Part shown: positions 41,071 through 48,943 of the stretch, one piece after another
Position numbering within the stretch: position 1 is the first letter of the stretch
Layout of the letters: each line of letters opens with the position of its first letter
From: Streptomyces sp. SN-593
GTDB taxonomy: Bacteria; Actinomycetota; Actinomycetes; Streptomycetales; Streptomycetaceae
Assembly (NCBI RefSeq): GCF_016756395.1
Contig: NZ_AP018365.1
Location: forward strand, 7,010,001-7,074,000
Direction of reading: 5' to 3'
DNA length: 64,000 nucleotides
Made by a program: the position numbers and the translations under genes
Notes under the pieces: generated by a model
Databases searched by the model: none
Told to the model about the DNA's origin: nothing
What the model saw: the letters and a program-made list of their open reading frames with translations, nothing else

Positions 41071-42066
41071 TCACGCCGGCGCCGGGTCGCCCGCGCTCCC
41101 GTCGCCGGCCGGGTCGCCCGCGCGGTCCCCGTCCCCGTCCCGGTCCCGACCCCTGTCCCCGTTGCGGCCCCGGTCCCGGCCCCCGTCCTGCGCCGCGCCC
41201 GCGTCCGCCGCCTGCTGCCTGCTCGCGGTGACCGCGGCGGCGACGAACGACGCGACCAGGGGCCGGCGGTCGAGCTGCGACCAGGCGACCACGAGGCGGC
41301 TCGGCGGCGAGTCGACCACCGGCACACACACCAGCCCCGGGTAGACGGGCCCGACGAGCGAGCGCGGCAGCACCGCGATGGTGCGGCCGAGCAGGATCAA
41401 CTGGACCATCTGCGGCACGTCCTCCACCTCCGGCCCGCTCCCGTCGCCGGACGCGCCGGGCCAGGGCACCCCCTTCCAGCGCGGCATCGTCTCCTCCGCG
41501 AGGTCGGCCACCCGCACCTCCGCGTGCTCGGCCAGCCGGTGGCCGCCCGGCAGCACCGCGACGCGCTGCTCGACGTACAGCGTCTCGGACGCCAGCCCGG
41601 TCAGGTCGTCGAAGGGGGCGTAGAGCAGCGCCACGTCGGCCCGGCCGTCGCGCAGGTAGTCGGCGCGGTCGGTGGCGCCGCCGAACAGGACGTCCACCCG
41701 GCGGGCGTCGGGCTGGCCGGCGTAGGCGGCGAGGATGCCGGACAGCAGGTTGGCGTCGCCACCGGGCTTGATCACCAGCCGAAGCTGGGTGCGGGCGTCG
41801 CCGGCCCGGCGGGCGGCCTCGGCCGCCGCGCCGACCGCGTTGAGCGCGTGCCGGCCGTGGTGCAGCAGCGCCTCGCCGGCCGGGGTCAGCGCGACATGCC
41901 GGCTGGAGCGGACCAGCAGTTGCACGCCGAGCCGCGCCTCGACCCGCCGGACCGTCTTCGACAGCGCCGGCTGCGCGATGGACAGGCGGGCGGCGGCCCG
42001 GCCGAAGTGCAGTTCCTCGGCGACCGCGACGACGTACTCGAGTTCCCGGGTCTCCAGATCAACCAT
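41071..42066 (-). CDS. LysR-family transcriptional regulator
   Basis: The product is 331 residues. The HTH is at the N-terminus (LETRELEYVVAVAEELHFGRAAARLSIAQPALSKTVRRVEARLGVQLLVRSSRHVALTPAG, residues 3-64). The periplasmic-binding-type effector domain follows. The last 40 residues are a Gly/Asp/Arg repeat tail (DRGRDRDGDGDRAGDPAGDG), encoded by short tandem repeats at about 41090-41200. The ATG at 42066 is preferred over a GTG at 42072. It is divergent from the small protein at 42137, which is its most likely target. Confidence 0.88.
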   Translation of the reverse strand: MVDLETRELEYVVAVAEELHFGRAAARLSIAQPALSKTVRRVEARLGVQLLVRSSRHVALTPAGEALLHHGRHALNAVGAAAEAARRAGDARTQLRLVIKPGGDANLLSGILAAYAGQPDARRVDVLFGGATDRADYLRDGRADVALLYAPFDDLTGLASETLYVEQRVAVLPGGHRLAEHAEVRVADLAEETMPRWKGVPWPGASGDGSGPEVEDVPQMVQLILLGRTIAVLPRSLVGPVYPGLVCVPVVDSPPSRLVVAWSQLDRRPLVASFVAAAVTASRQQAADAGAAQDGGRDRGRNGDRGRDRDGDGDRAGDPAGDGSAGDPAPA

Positions 42067-42136
42067 GCCCACAGGTTATCGCCGGAGAACGGATCGATCT
42101 TGGACTTCCGCCAGCCGCGGAGGTTCGATTGACCGC

Positions 42137-42454
42137 ATGATTCAGCACACGATGATCGTCTCGTTCACCGACCCCGTACCCGACGCCGACCTGGACCAGT
42201 TCCTGAGCGACATGGAGAACGTCATGCGTGCGTCGGGGCACCTCCAGTCCTTCTCGGCGCAGCGCCACATCCGCGTGCCCGCCGACGACCACAGCCCGGT
42301 GTTCGTGGCCACCGCGATCGTGCAGTTCGGCCTCGCCGACGTGGACGCGCTCAACGCGGCCTTCGAGGTGCCGGGAGTGGAGGAGCTGATCGGGCGCTGG
42401 CAGGCCCGCCACCCGTACAAGGTCGTCTGGGCCAACCACGAGCCGCTGGGCTGA
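42137..42454 (+). CDS. Small dimeric alpha-beta barrel-like protein
   Basis: A 105-residue protein whose layout (MIQHTMIVSFTDPVPDADLDQFLSDMENVM ... VFVATAIVQFGLADVDALNAAFEVPGVEEL) resembles Dabb/EthD-type ferredoxin-fold proteins. These bind or isomerise small hydrophobic compounds. No catalytic residue can be named. It is divergent from the LysR regulator with a 70-base shared promoter region. Confidence 0.65.
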   Translation: MIQHTMIVSFTDPVPDADLDQFLSDMENVMRASGHLQSFSAQRHIRVPADDHSPVFVATAIVQFGLADVDALNAAFEVPGVEELIGRWQARHPYKVVWANHEPLG

Positions 42455-42521
42455 GCGCGGCGGTTCACGGGCGGGTGCCGCGGCGGAGGCCGGGGCGGGA
42501 GACCGGCACGGGAGGCCGGGG

Positions 42522-42562
42522 CGCAGGGGGCCGTGACGCGATCGGCGTCGCGGCCCCCTGCG
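42522..42562. terminator. Bidirectional terminator 1
   Basis: GCAGGGGGCCGTGACGC and GCGTCGCGGCCCCCTGC form a long stem with one mismatch around GATCG. It separates the convergent small protein (+) and GH3 gene (-). Confidence 0.65.
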
Positions 42563-42569
42563 GTGTCCA

Positions 42570-42596
42570 CCCGGTCCGGGTTCCTGCCGGACCGGG
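42570..42596. terminator. Hairpin, possible second terminator
   Basis: A perfect 10-bp stem CCCGGTCCGG / CCGGACCGGG with a 7-base loop lies directly after the first hairpin in the same convergent gap. GATCC/CCCGG repeats continue to about 42660. Confidence 0.5.
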
Positions 42597-42700
42597 AGCT
42601 TCGCCGGGTCGGGTGCCCGGATCCCCGGATCCCCGGCCGCCCGGCCGCCCGGGTGCCCGGGTGTGTCGGGCTCGCCCGTGGCGGACGCCCCGGGGCGGGC

Positions 42701-44236
42701 CTACCGGGCCGGGACCCCGGCGAGCACCTCCGCCGCCGCCACGCCGGACGCCGCGGTCGCGCCGTGGGTGAACACCCGGACCGCCCCGGTGCCCGAGTCG
42801 TCCGGCAGTCCCATCTCGACGACGACTGCGTCCGGGCGCGCGGTGGTGAGGTCGGCCAGCGCCTTGCCCATCCACTTGTTGCGCGCCGCGTCCCGGACCA
42901 CGACCACCAGCGGGCGGCCGGCGGCGGGGGCCAGGGCGTGCTCGTCGAGGACGGCGGGCCGGTCGGCAAGCTGCTGCGGGTGCACCCGGACGAAGGTGGT
43001 TCCGGGCAGGCGCTCGCGCAGCGGCACGGCGACGCCCCACGGCGTCTCCTTGCCGATCGCCAGGTTGGTGGACGGCACCAGTTCGACCACGTGCGGGGCG
43101 GCCGGCAGCGGCAGCGCCGCGTCGGCGGGGCCGCTGACCCGTATGGCGCGCCGGGCGGCGGCGTAGCCGATGTCACCGCTGACCGGGTCCACCGGCACCG
43201 CCCGGGACAGCCCGATCGACCAGTCGGCGAACTCCCGTACCCGCCGGGAGGCTTCGGCCAGCCGGTCCTCGGTGAGCCCCCCGGTGCGCACCGCGTCGGC
43301 GAGCGCGCCGGCGAGCAGTTCGAAGGTGTCCTCGCCGGCGTGCTCGCCGCCCACGCAGATGGCGTCGGCGCCGGCGGAGATCGCGCGCACGGTGGCGCCG
43401 TCGATGCCGTACCGGTCGGTGACCGCGCCCATCTCGATCGCGTCGGTGACGATCAGGCCGTCGAAGCCGAGTTCGCCGCGCAGCAGGCCGGTGAGGATGC
43501 GGCTGCTGAGCGTCGCCGGCACGTGCGGGTCGTAGGCCGGCACCAGCAGGTGGCCGCTCATGACCGCGCGCACCCCCGCGTCGAGAGCGGCCCGGAACGG
43601 CGGCAGTGCCTGGGCGGCGATGGTGTCGAGGTCTGCGTCGTAGCTCGGCAGGCCGTGGTGGGAGTCGACCGCGACGTCGCCGTGCCCGGGGAAGTGCTTG
43701 GCGCAGGCCGCCACTCCGCCGGACTGGAGGCCGCGCACCCAGGCGGCGGCGTGCCGGGCCACCCGGTCCGGCTCGACGCCGAAGGACCGGACCCCGATGA
43801 TCGGGTTGTCCGGGTTGGAGTTGACGTCCACGCTGGGCGCGTAGTCCAGGCTCACCCCGGCGGCGTGCAACTCCCGGGCCAGGTCCCGGGAGACGGCCTC
43901 GGTGAGGGCGACGTCGTCGACGGCGCCGAGCGCGAAGCTGCCCGGCCGGGTGGAGCCGGTGGAGGACTCGATCCGGGTGACGTCACCGGCCTCCTCGTCG
44001 ATCGCGATGATCAACGACGGGTTCTCCGCGCGGAGTTGGGCGGTCAGCCGGGCGACCTGCTCGGGCGAGGCGATGTTGCGGGAGAAGAGGACGACGGATG
44101 ACAGGCCGTCAGCAATGGCCCGCAGCACCCAGTCCGGCGCCTCCGTGCCGACGAAACCCGGCTGGAGGACGGAGAGCGCGAGCGCGCGCAACTCGTTGCT
44201 CTGCTTGCTGGTGGACACCAACTTGCTGGCGGGCAT
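42701..44236 (-). CDS. nagZ: GH3-family beta-N-acetylhexosaminidase
   Basis: A 511-residue glycoside hydrolase family 3 enzyme. The His/Asp acid-base dyad characteristic of NagZ is in CAKHFPGHGDVAVDSHHGLP (about residue 180), and the nucleophile Asp is in GLIVTDAIEMGAV (about residue 262). LSLIIAIDEEAGDVTR-type segments near residue 76 complete the barrel. A C-terminal GH3-C-like domain follows. It has no signal peptide, so it works in the cytoplasm, releasing GlcNAc from imported muropeptides or chitobiose. A DasR-like operator 50 bases upstream fits control by aminosugars. The start is ATG 44236 with AAAGG upstream. Confidence 0.9.
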   Translation of the reverse strand: MPASKLVSTSKQSNELRALALSVLQPGFVGTEAPDWVLRAIADGLSSVVLFSRNIASPEQVARLTAQLRAENPSLIIAIDEEAGDVTRIESSTGSTRPGSFALGAVDDVALTEAVSRDLARELHAAGVSLDYAPSVDVNSNPDNPIIGVRSFGVEPDRVARHAAAWVRGLQSGGVAACAKHFPGHGDVAVDSHHGLPSYDADLDTIAAQALPPFRAALDAGVRAVMSGHLLVPAYDPHVPATLSSRILTGLLRGELGFDGLIVTDAIEMGAVTDRYGIDGATVRAISAGADAICVGGEHAGEDTFELLAGALADAVRTGGLTEDRLAEASRRVREFADWSIGLSRAVPVDPVSGDIGYAAARRAIRVSGPADAALPLPAAPHVVELVPSTNLAIGKETPWGVAVPLRERLPGTTFVRVHPQQLADRPAVLDEHALAPAAGRPLVVVVRDAARNKWMGKALADLTTARPDAVVVEMGLPDDSGTGAVRVFTHGATAASGVAAAEVLAGVPAR

Positions 44237-44285
44237 CAACGGGGCCTTTCGTGTGGGGCCGACGCACTGACCGCATCCGGCGGTG

Positions 44286-44301
44286 ATTGGTACAGACCAA
44301 C
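44286..44301 (-). promoter_or_regulatory. DasR-responsive-element-like site upstream of nagZ
   Basis: ATTGGTACAGACCAAC contains TGGTACAGACCA, matching the dre core TGGTCTAGACCA at 10 of 12 positions. It lies 50 bases before the GH3 start. Confidence 0.65.
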
Positions 44302-44432
44302 GGATACTGACTCAGGCTGCTCAGGGGTGTCAAGGTGAGCGCCGGCCGCGATTTCCCTCACCGCTGGTGCCGAGGTCATCGCGCAAAGCGACGAAAGTGC
44401 AGGTGGGGGGAGGGTGTTCGGCAAGAGGCCAT

Positions 44433-44461
44433 TTGACAGCGCCAGTTGGTCTAGTCCAACT
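44433..44461 (+). promoter_or_regulatory. Promoter with overlapping dre-like palindrome for the PhyH operon
   Basis: A TTGACA (44433-44438) is followed by the near-perfect palindrome AGTTGGTCTAGTCCAACT (44444-44461), whose core matches the DasR site TGGTCTAGACCA at 11 of 12 positions. The operator overlaps the spacer and -10 region, as expected for repression. A 258-base leader without a recognised gene (44462-44719) separates it from the first structural gene. Confidence 0.6.
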
Positions 44462-44719
44462 TAGGAGAGCGCGAGTTCAGCGAGCGGCAGCCGTGGCGTG
44501 AGTGACGACGGATGTGCAGGTTGACTGGCGGAGCCGCAGGCCCACCCGGCACACCGGGCGGCCCCCGAGCCCCAACGGCCAGGCGTCCGTCGGTACCGGG
44601 CGCCGATATCCAGGGCTGCCCGCGTCCCGCTGGGCCCGCACAGTCGACCGGACCACGTGCGCACCCCCCATCGCGCGGCGGACCGCTCAAGAACTTCCAC
44701 CCTTGGAGCGACTGTTTTG

Positions 44720-45787
44720 ATGGCGCCTCAGAGCCCGCACCGGGCTTCCTCGGAGTTCCCTTACTACAGCACGGACGGCGAGATCTACATCGCCCCGGTG
44801 CCCCTGCGCGACCTGCGCAAGACGCGGAAACTCCGCGTCCTGTCCGACGAGGACTTCGCCTTCTGGCAGAAGTACGGCTACGTGGTCGTCGAGCAGGCAA
44901 TCCCCGCGACCGCCGCGCAGGAACTGCTCGACTTCGCCTGGGACTTCCAGGGCCTCGACCCCGCCCGACCGGAAACCTGGTACGAGGAGCGGGAGTTCCG
45001 CTCCGACCTCGACCGCGAGCTGCACATCTACGGTTTCGTCGAGGCGTACCAGCACCAGCTCATCTGGGACAGCCGCCAGGCGCAGCGGGTCTACGACGCG
45101 TTCGTCGACGTCTGGGACTGCGAGGAGCTGTGGGTCACCCTGGACCGGCTCAACCTCAACCCGCCGAACGTCCGGAACCGCGACCGCGCGCTCATCGCGC
45201 CCACCGAGCGCGGCTTCGACATCCGGCTGCACTGGGACATCGACAGCACCCTGGACGTGCTGCCGCAGCGGGTCCAGGGGATCATCGCGCTCGCCGACAC
45301 CAAGCCGGACCAGGGCGGGTTCCAGTGCTGCCCCGAGCTCTTCCACCGGTTCGACGAGTGGAAGACCACGCAGCCGGGGGACCGCGACCCGATCCGGCCG
45401 GACATCGACACCGACGAGTACCCGATCATCCGCCCCGAACTGCGCGCCGGTGACCTGCTGATCTGGAACGGCGCGCTGGCGCACGGCGTCGCGCCCAACA
45501 CCTCCGCCGACGGGGTGCGGGCCGCGCAGTACCTGTCGATGATGCCCGCGCTGGAGACGCACGAGGAACTGCGCCGCTCCCGTGTCGAGTCCTGGCGGAC
45601 CCTGAGCACGCCGGAGTGGAACAAGACGCTCGTCGGTGACGCGACCCGGCACGAGTCGCTGCGCTACGGCCCGGCCGAGCTGACCGAGCTGGGCGAGAAG
45701 CTGCTCGGACTGCGGTCCTGGCACCCGCAGGGCACCGCCGACGCCGACCAGGACGCCGTGCCGGCGGCCGCGGAGGCCGGGGAGTAG
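44720..45787 (+). CDS. PhyH-type Fe(II)/2-oxoglutarate dioxygenase
   Basis: A 355-residue double-stranded beta-helix oxygenase. The iron facial triad is visible as His171-x-Asp173 in RLHWDID and His255 in GALAHGVAPN; Arg267 in GVRAAQY would hold 2-oxoglutarate. It resembles phytanoyl-CoA hydroxylase and ectoine hydroxylase relatives, enzymes that hydroxylate free or carrier-bound small molecules. The ATG at 44720 follows a GGAG; an upstream in-frame ATG at 44657 adds a Thr/Arg-rich stretch that does not look coding. It is the first gene of the five-gene operon and is followed two bases later by the DUF6271 gene. Confidence 0.87.
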   Translation: MAPQSPHRASSEFPYYSTDGEIYIAPVPLRDLRKTRKLRVLSDEDFAFWQKYGYVVVEQAIPATAAQELLDFAWDFQGLDPARPETWYEEREFRSDLDRELHIYGFVEAYQHQLIWDSRQAQRVYDAFVDVWDCEELWVTLDRLNLNPPNVRNRDRALIAPTERGFDIRLHWDIDSTLDVLPQRVQGIIALADTKPDQGGFQCCPELFHRFDEWKTTQPGDRDPIRPDIDTDEYPIIRPELRAGDLLIWNGALAHGVAPNTSADGVRAAQYLSMMPALETHEELRRSRVESWRTLSTPEWNKTLVGDATRHESLRYGPAELTELGEKLLGLRSWHPQGTADADQDAVPAAAEAGE

Positions 45788-45789
45788 CG

Positions 45790-47151
45790 ATGCGCCGAAT
45801 CTGCCTTGCGCTTCCCACCAACAGATCCTGCCTCCCGGCGATCTCCGCGCTGCACGACGAGGCGGCCTACGCCGCCGCGCACTTCGACGTCGAGGTGCAC
45901 ATGCTGGTCCTCGACTCCTGCGGGGCGGAGGCGTTCGCCCGGCACGCGGCGGCCGTCGGCGCGCTGCCGTCGACGCCCGGCGTGGTCACGCACCACCTCG
46001 GCGAGGCACAGCAGCGCGACTTCCTGCGGGCGGCGATCGGCGCGTCGGGCGCGGACAAGCCCGACCTGCTGCTCGACCTGATGCTCCCGGAGGCGCTGTC
46101 CTACGGGGCCTGCACCAACCGCGCGTTCCTGGTCGCGGCCGCGCTCGGCTGCGTGTCGGTGCACCGGCGGGACTCCGACAGCAGGTACCAGGAGCTCGCG
46201 GGGGAAGCCGGGCAGGACGGCGGCGGGCGGGACGGGACGGCCCCGGGGGCGGCCTTCCCGATCCACCACGAGCTGCTCACGCTGGGCCGTCGCGCGGGGG
46301 ACGCGGCCGCGGCGGTCACCGCCACGGACCTCGACCCGCGACACGCGGACAAGCCGGTCTCGATGGTGGGCGCCTCCTTCGTCGGCGAGATGTCCGTGGA
46401 CATCGCGGAGATCCGCGAGATCGACCCCGACGCCTACCACGAGGTCGTCGGCCTGTGGGCGCCGTTCGACTGGACGGCCGAGCGCAAGAGGGAGTTCGCC
46501 GACGACTCCTTCCGCGGCGCCGGCACCGAGCCGTTCACCGCGGACCACTCCACGCTGACGCACGTGGACCCGATGCGGGTGGACATGTGCAACATTGCCT
46601 TCCAGGGCGTGCAGGAGGCGGTGCCGCTGCTGCCGGCGACCGACACCATCGGCAGCGACTACTTCCTCATCCACCTGGTGCACGACGCGACGCTGCCCGG
46701 GGTGCTGCACAACCGCAACATCGTCAACTACTACACGCCCGAGCGCCGGACCGGCCCGGGGTTCACCGCCTACCAGACCCGGTTCGCCAAGTTCTTCCTG
46801 TCGATGCTCTACCTGAACTTCGTCTACGACCGGATGGAGCGGGCCGGCGCCTCGCTGCTCGACGGGCAGCACCGGGTCAGGACCGGCGCGATCGTCGAAC
46901 TGCTGTGGGAGAGCAGCCGGTTGGACCAGACGGAGAACGTGCAGCGACTCGACGTCCTGGACCGCGTCTACCGGAGTCTCGGCGGGAGGTACGCCGAGTT
47001 CGCCGACGTGTTGGCCGACAGCCGGGAGCGGCTGCTCGACGAGGCCCGGCGCGACATCGAGGAGTTCGCGGTGCTCACCGAGGTCTGGCCCGCCCTGGTG
47101 CGCGGCGCGCGAACCGCCGGACCCGCCCTGCTCCAGCGGCAGCCGGACTGA
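45790..47151 (+). CDS. DUF6271-family protein
   Basis: A 453-residue protein I place in DUF6271. It opens with MRRICLALPTNRSCLPAISALHDEAAYA and has an alternating alpha/beta N-terminal half (VEVHMLVLDSC, then LLLDLMLPEALSYGACTNRAFLVAAALGC) that resembles a nucleotide-diphospho-sugar transferase-like fold. A helical C-terminal half carries conserved D, H and N residues (STLTHVDPMRVDMCNIAFQG, then GSDYFLIHLVHDATLPGVLHNRNIVNYYT). No reaction is established for this family. Its position between an oxygenase and a PLP decarboxylase argues for a biosynthetic step. Confidence 0.75.
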   Translation: MRRICLALPTNRSCLPAISALHDEAAYAAAHFDVEVHMLVLDSCGAEAFARHAAAVGALPSTPGVVTHHLGEAQQRDFLRAAIGASGADKPDLLLDLMLPEALSYGACTNRAFLVAAALGCVSVHRRDSDSRYQELAGEAGQDGGGRDGTAPGAAFPIHHELLTLGRRAGDAAAAVTATDLDPRHADKPVSMVGASFVGEMSVDIAEIREIDPDAYHEVVGLWAPFDWTAERKREFADDSFRGAGTEPFTADHSTLTHVDPMRVDMCNIAFQGVQEAVPLLPATDTIGSDYFLIHLVHDATLPGVLHNRNIVNYYTPERRTGPGFTAYQTRFAKFFLSMLYLNFVYDRMERAGASLLDGQHRVRTGAIVELLWESSRLDQTENVQRLDVLDRVYRSLGGRYAEFADVLADSRERLLDEARRDIEEFAVLTEVWPALVRGARTAGPALLQRQPD

Positions 47152-47156
47152 CGTCG

Positions 47157-48338
47157 GTGATCCACGACGAGACGCTGCTCGCCGCACTGGCGGCGACCGA
47201 CGAGGACCGGATCGTCTTCGACCTCAGCGGGATCGAGGACCGCTACGCGTCCCTGCTCGCCGAACTGCCCGGCGTCGCCGTGCGGTTCGCGCTCAAGGCG
47301 TGCCCGGTGGACGAGGTCCTCGACTGCCTGGCCCGCAAGGGCAGCGGGGTGGACGCGGCCAGCGTGCAGGAGATCGGCCAGGCCCTGCGCGCCGGCGTCC
47401 CCCCGGAACGCATCCACTACGGCAACACGATCAAGTCCGACCCGGACATCGCGCAGGCGTACCGGCTCGGCATCAGGGACTTCGCCACCGACAGCCTGGA
47501 GGACGTCACCGCGCTCGCCGAACACGCGCCCGGCGCACGGGTGTTCTGCCGGCTCGCCACCGACGGCGGCGGCGCGCTGTGGGGACTGAGCCGCAAGTTC
47601 GGCTGCTCGGCGCAGGACGCGGTGGCCGTGCTGGAACGGGCCCGCGCTTCGGGCCTGGAACCGGCCGGGCTGTCCGTGCACGTCGGGTCCCAGCAGATGA
47701 CCGCCGGGGCGTGGGGCCGGGCGTTCGACCAACTCACCGAGGTGATCGCCGTGCTGGCCGAGCGCGGGATGTCGCTGCGGTACGTCGACATCGGAGGCGG
47801 GCTCCCGGCGCTCGGCTACCTCGACGAGCGCGGCGAGGTGCTCGACCCGCCGCTGGACAAGATGTTCGCCGTGATCCGGGAGGGCATGCAGCGCTGCCGG
47901 GACGCGGGCGGCGAGCTGGACTTCGTGGTGGAGCCGGGCCGCTACCTCGTGGCCGACCACGGCGCGGTCCGGGCGCACGTGGTGCGGATGTCGCTGCGGC
48001 ACACCGCGGCCGGCGAGCCGCACCACTGGCTCTACCTGAGCTGCGGGAAGTTCAACGGCCTGTACGAGATGGACGCGTTGCAGTACCGGCTGGTCTTCCC
48101 CGGCCACGACGGAGGCCGGTACGTCCCGGCGACCGTCGCGGGGCCCACCTGCGACAGCGACGACGCGTACCCGGGCGGTCACCGGCCGGTCCGGGTGCCC
48201 GCGGGGATCGCTTCGGGCGACCCGGTCTGGGTGCTGTCCAGCGGTGCCTACGCGGTCAGTTACATGACGCGGGGCTTTAACGGCTTCGGCCCGCTGCCGT
48301 GGACGTGCGTGCGACGGGCGGAGGGCGGGGGCCGGTGA
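47157..48338 (+). CDS. Fold type III PLP-dependent decarboxylase (ODC/DapDC-like)
   Basis: A 393-residue enzyme. Schiff-base Lys47 is in VRFALKACP, the phosphate loop in YVDIGGGLPALGYL, EPGR in VVEPGRYLVAD, and the cross-subunit active site motif in GPTCDSDDAY, which has the Cys-Asp used by ornithine-type decarboxylases. The length matches bacterial ODC/carboxynorspermidine decarboxylases. It probably decarboxylates a basic amino acid or a conjugate to give an amine for the pathway. The GTG lies five bases after the DUF6271 stop, and it is coupled to the GNAT gene by GTGA. Confidence 0.86.
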   Translation: MIHDETLLAALAATDEDRIVFDLSGIEDRYASLLAELPGVAVRFALKACPVDEVLDCLARKGSGVDAASVQEIGQALRAGVPPERIHYGNTIKSDPDIAQAYRLGIRDFATDSLEDVTALAEHAPGARVFCRLATDGGGALWGLSRKFGCSAQDAVAVLERARASGLEPAGLSVHVGSQQMTAGAWGRAFDQLTEVIAVLAERGMSLRYVDIGGGLPALGYLDERGEVLDPPLDKMFAVIREGMQRCRDAGGELDFVVEPGRYLVADHGAVRAHVVRMSLRHTAAGEPHHWLYLSCGKFNGLYEMDALQYRLVFPGHDGGRYVPATVAGPTCDSDDAYPGGHRPVRVPAGIASGDPVWVLSSGAYAVSYMTRGFNGFGPLPWTCVRRAEGGGR

Positions 48339-48943
48339 ACGGGCACGTGCTGATCCGGCCGATCGCCGACGGGGACTGGGACGCCATCGTCGAGCTGGAG
48401 GCGGCCACCTACGCCCCCGGCGGCCTGTCGGAGGGACGGGCGGCACTGGAGTCCAAGGCCCGGGTCTCCCCGCGGACGTGCTTCGCGCTGGAGTGGGGCG
48501 CGGACCCGAGCATGGGTGCGGGTGCGGGTGCGGGTGCCGGTTCGGGTGGACCCGGCGGTCCGCCCGGCCCCGCCGGCGCGCGGCGGCTGGCGGGCTACCT
48601 GCTGGCCCTGCCCTACCCGGAGGACTCCTACCCGGGCTTGGCCCACGGCGAGGAGGCCGCCTTCACCTCGCGCAAGCTGCACCTGCACGACCTGGCGATC
48701 GCCGGGGACGCGCGCGGCCGCGGCCTCGGGACGCGGCTGCTCGGCCGGCTCACCGAGGCGGCCCGGGAGCAGGGCTTCGACCGGATCTCGCTGATCGCGG
48801 TCGGCGGCAGCCACACCTTCTGGTCCGCCCACGGCTTCACCGCGCGCCCCGGCGCGGTGGACGTGCACGGCTACGGGCCGGACGCCGTGTACATGACGAT
48901 GCCGCTGCCGAGCGTGACACCGGCACGAGACGAAGTGGGATGA
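48335..48943 (+). CDS. GNAT-family N-acetyltransferase
   Basis: A 202-residue acetyltransferase. The acetyl-CoA motif is LHLHDLAIAGDARGRGLGTRLLGRLTEAAREQG (R-G-x-G-x-G near residue 130), and ISLIAVGGSHTFWSAHGF forms the C-terminal strand. A Gly/Ala low-complexity insertion from residue 59 is encoded by three and a half GGTGCG hexamers (48515-48538). It could acetylate a pathway amine or provide self-resistance. It is coupled on both sides. Confidence 0.84.
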   Translation: MNGHVLIRPIADGDWDAIVELEAATYAPGGLSEGRAALESKARVSPRTCFALEWGADPSMGAGAGAGAGSGGPGGPPGPAGARRLAGYLLALPYPEDSYPGLAHGEEAAFTSRKLHLHDLAIAGDARGRGLGTRLLGRLTEAAREQGFDRISLIAVGGSHTFWSAHGFTARPGAVDVHGYGPDAVYMTMPLPSVTPARDEVG

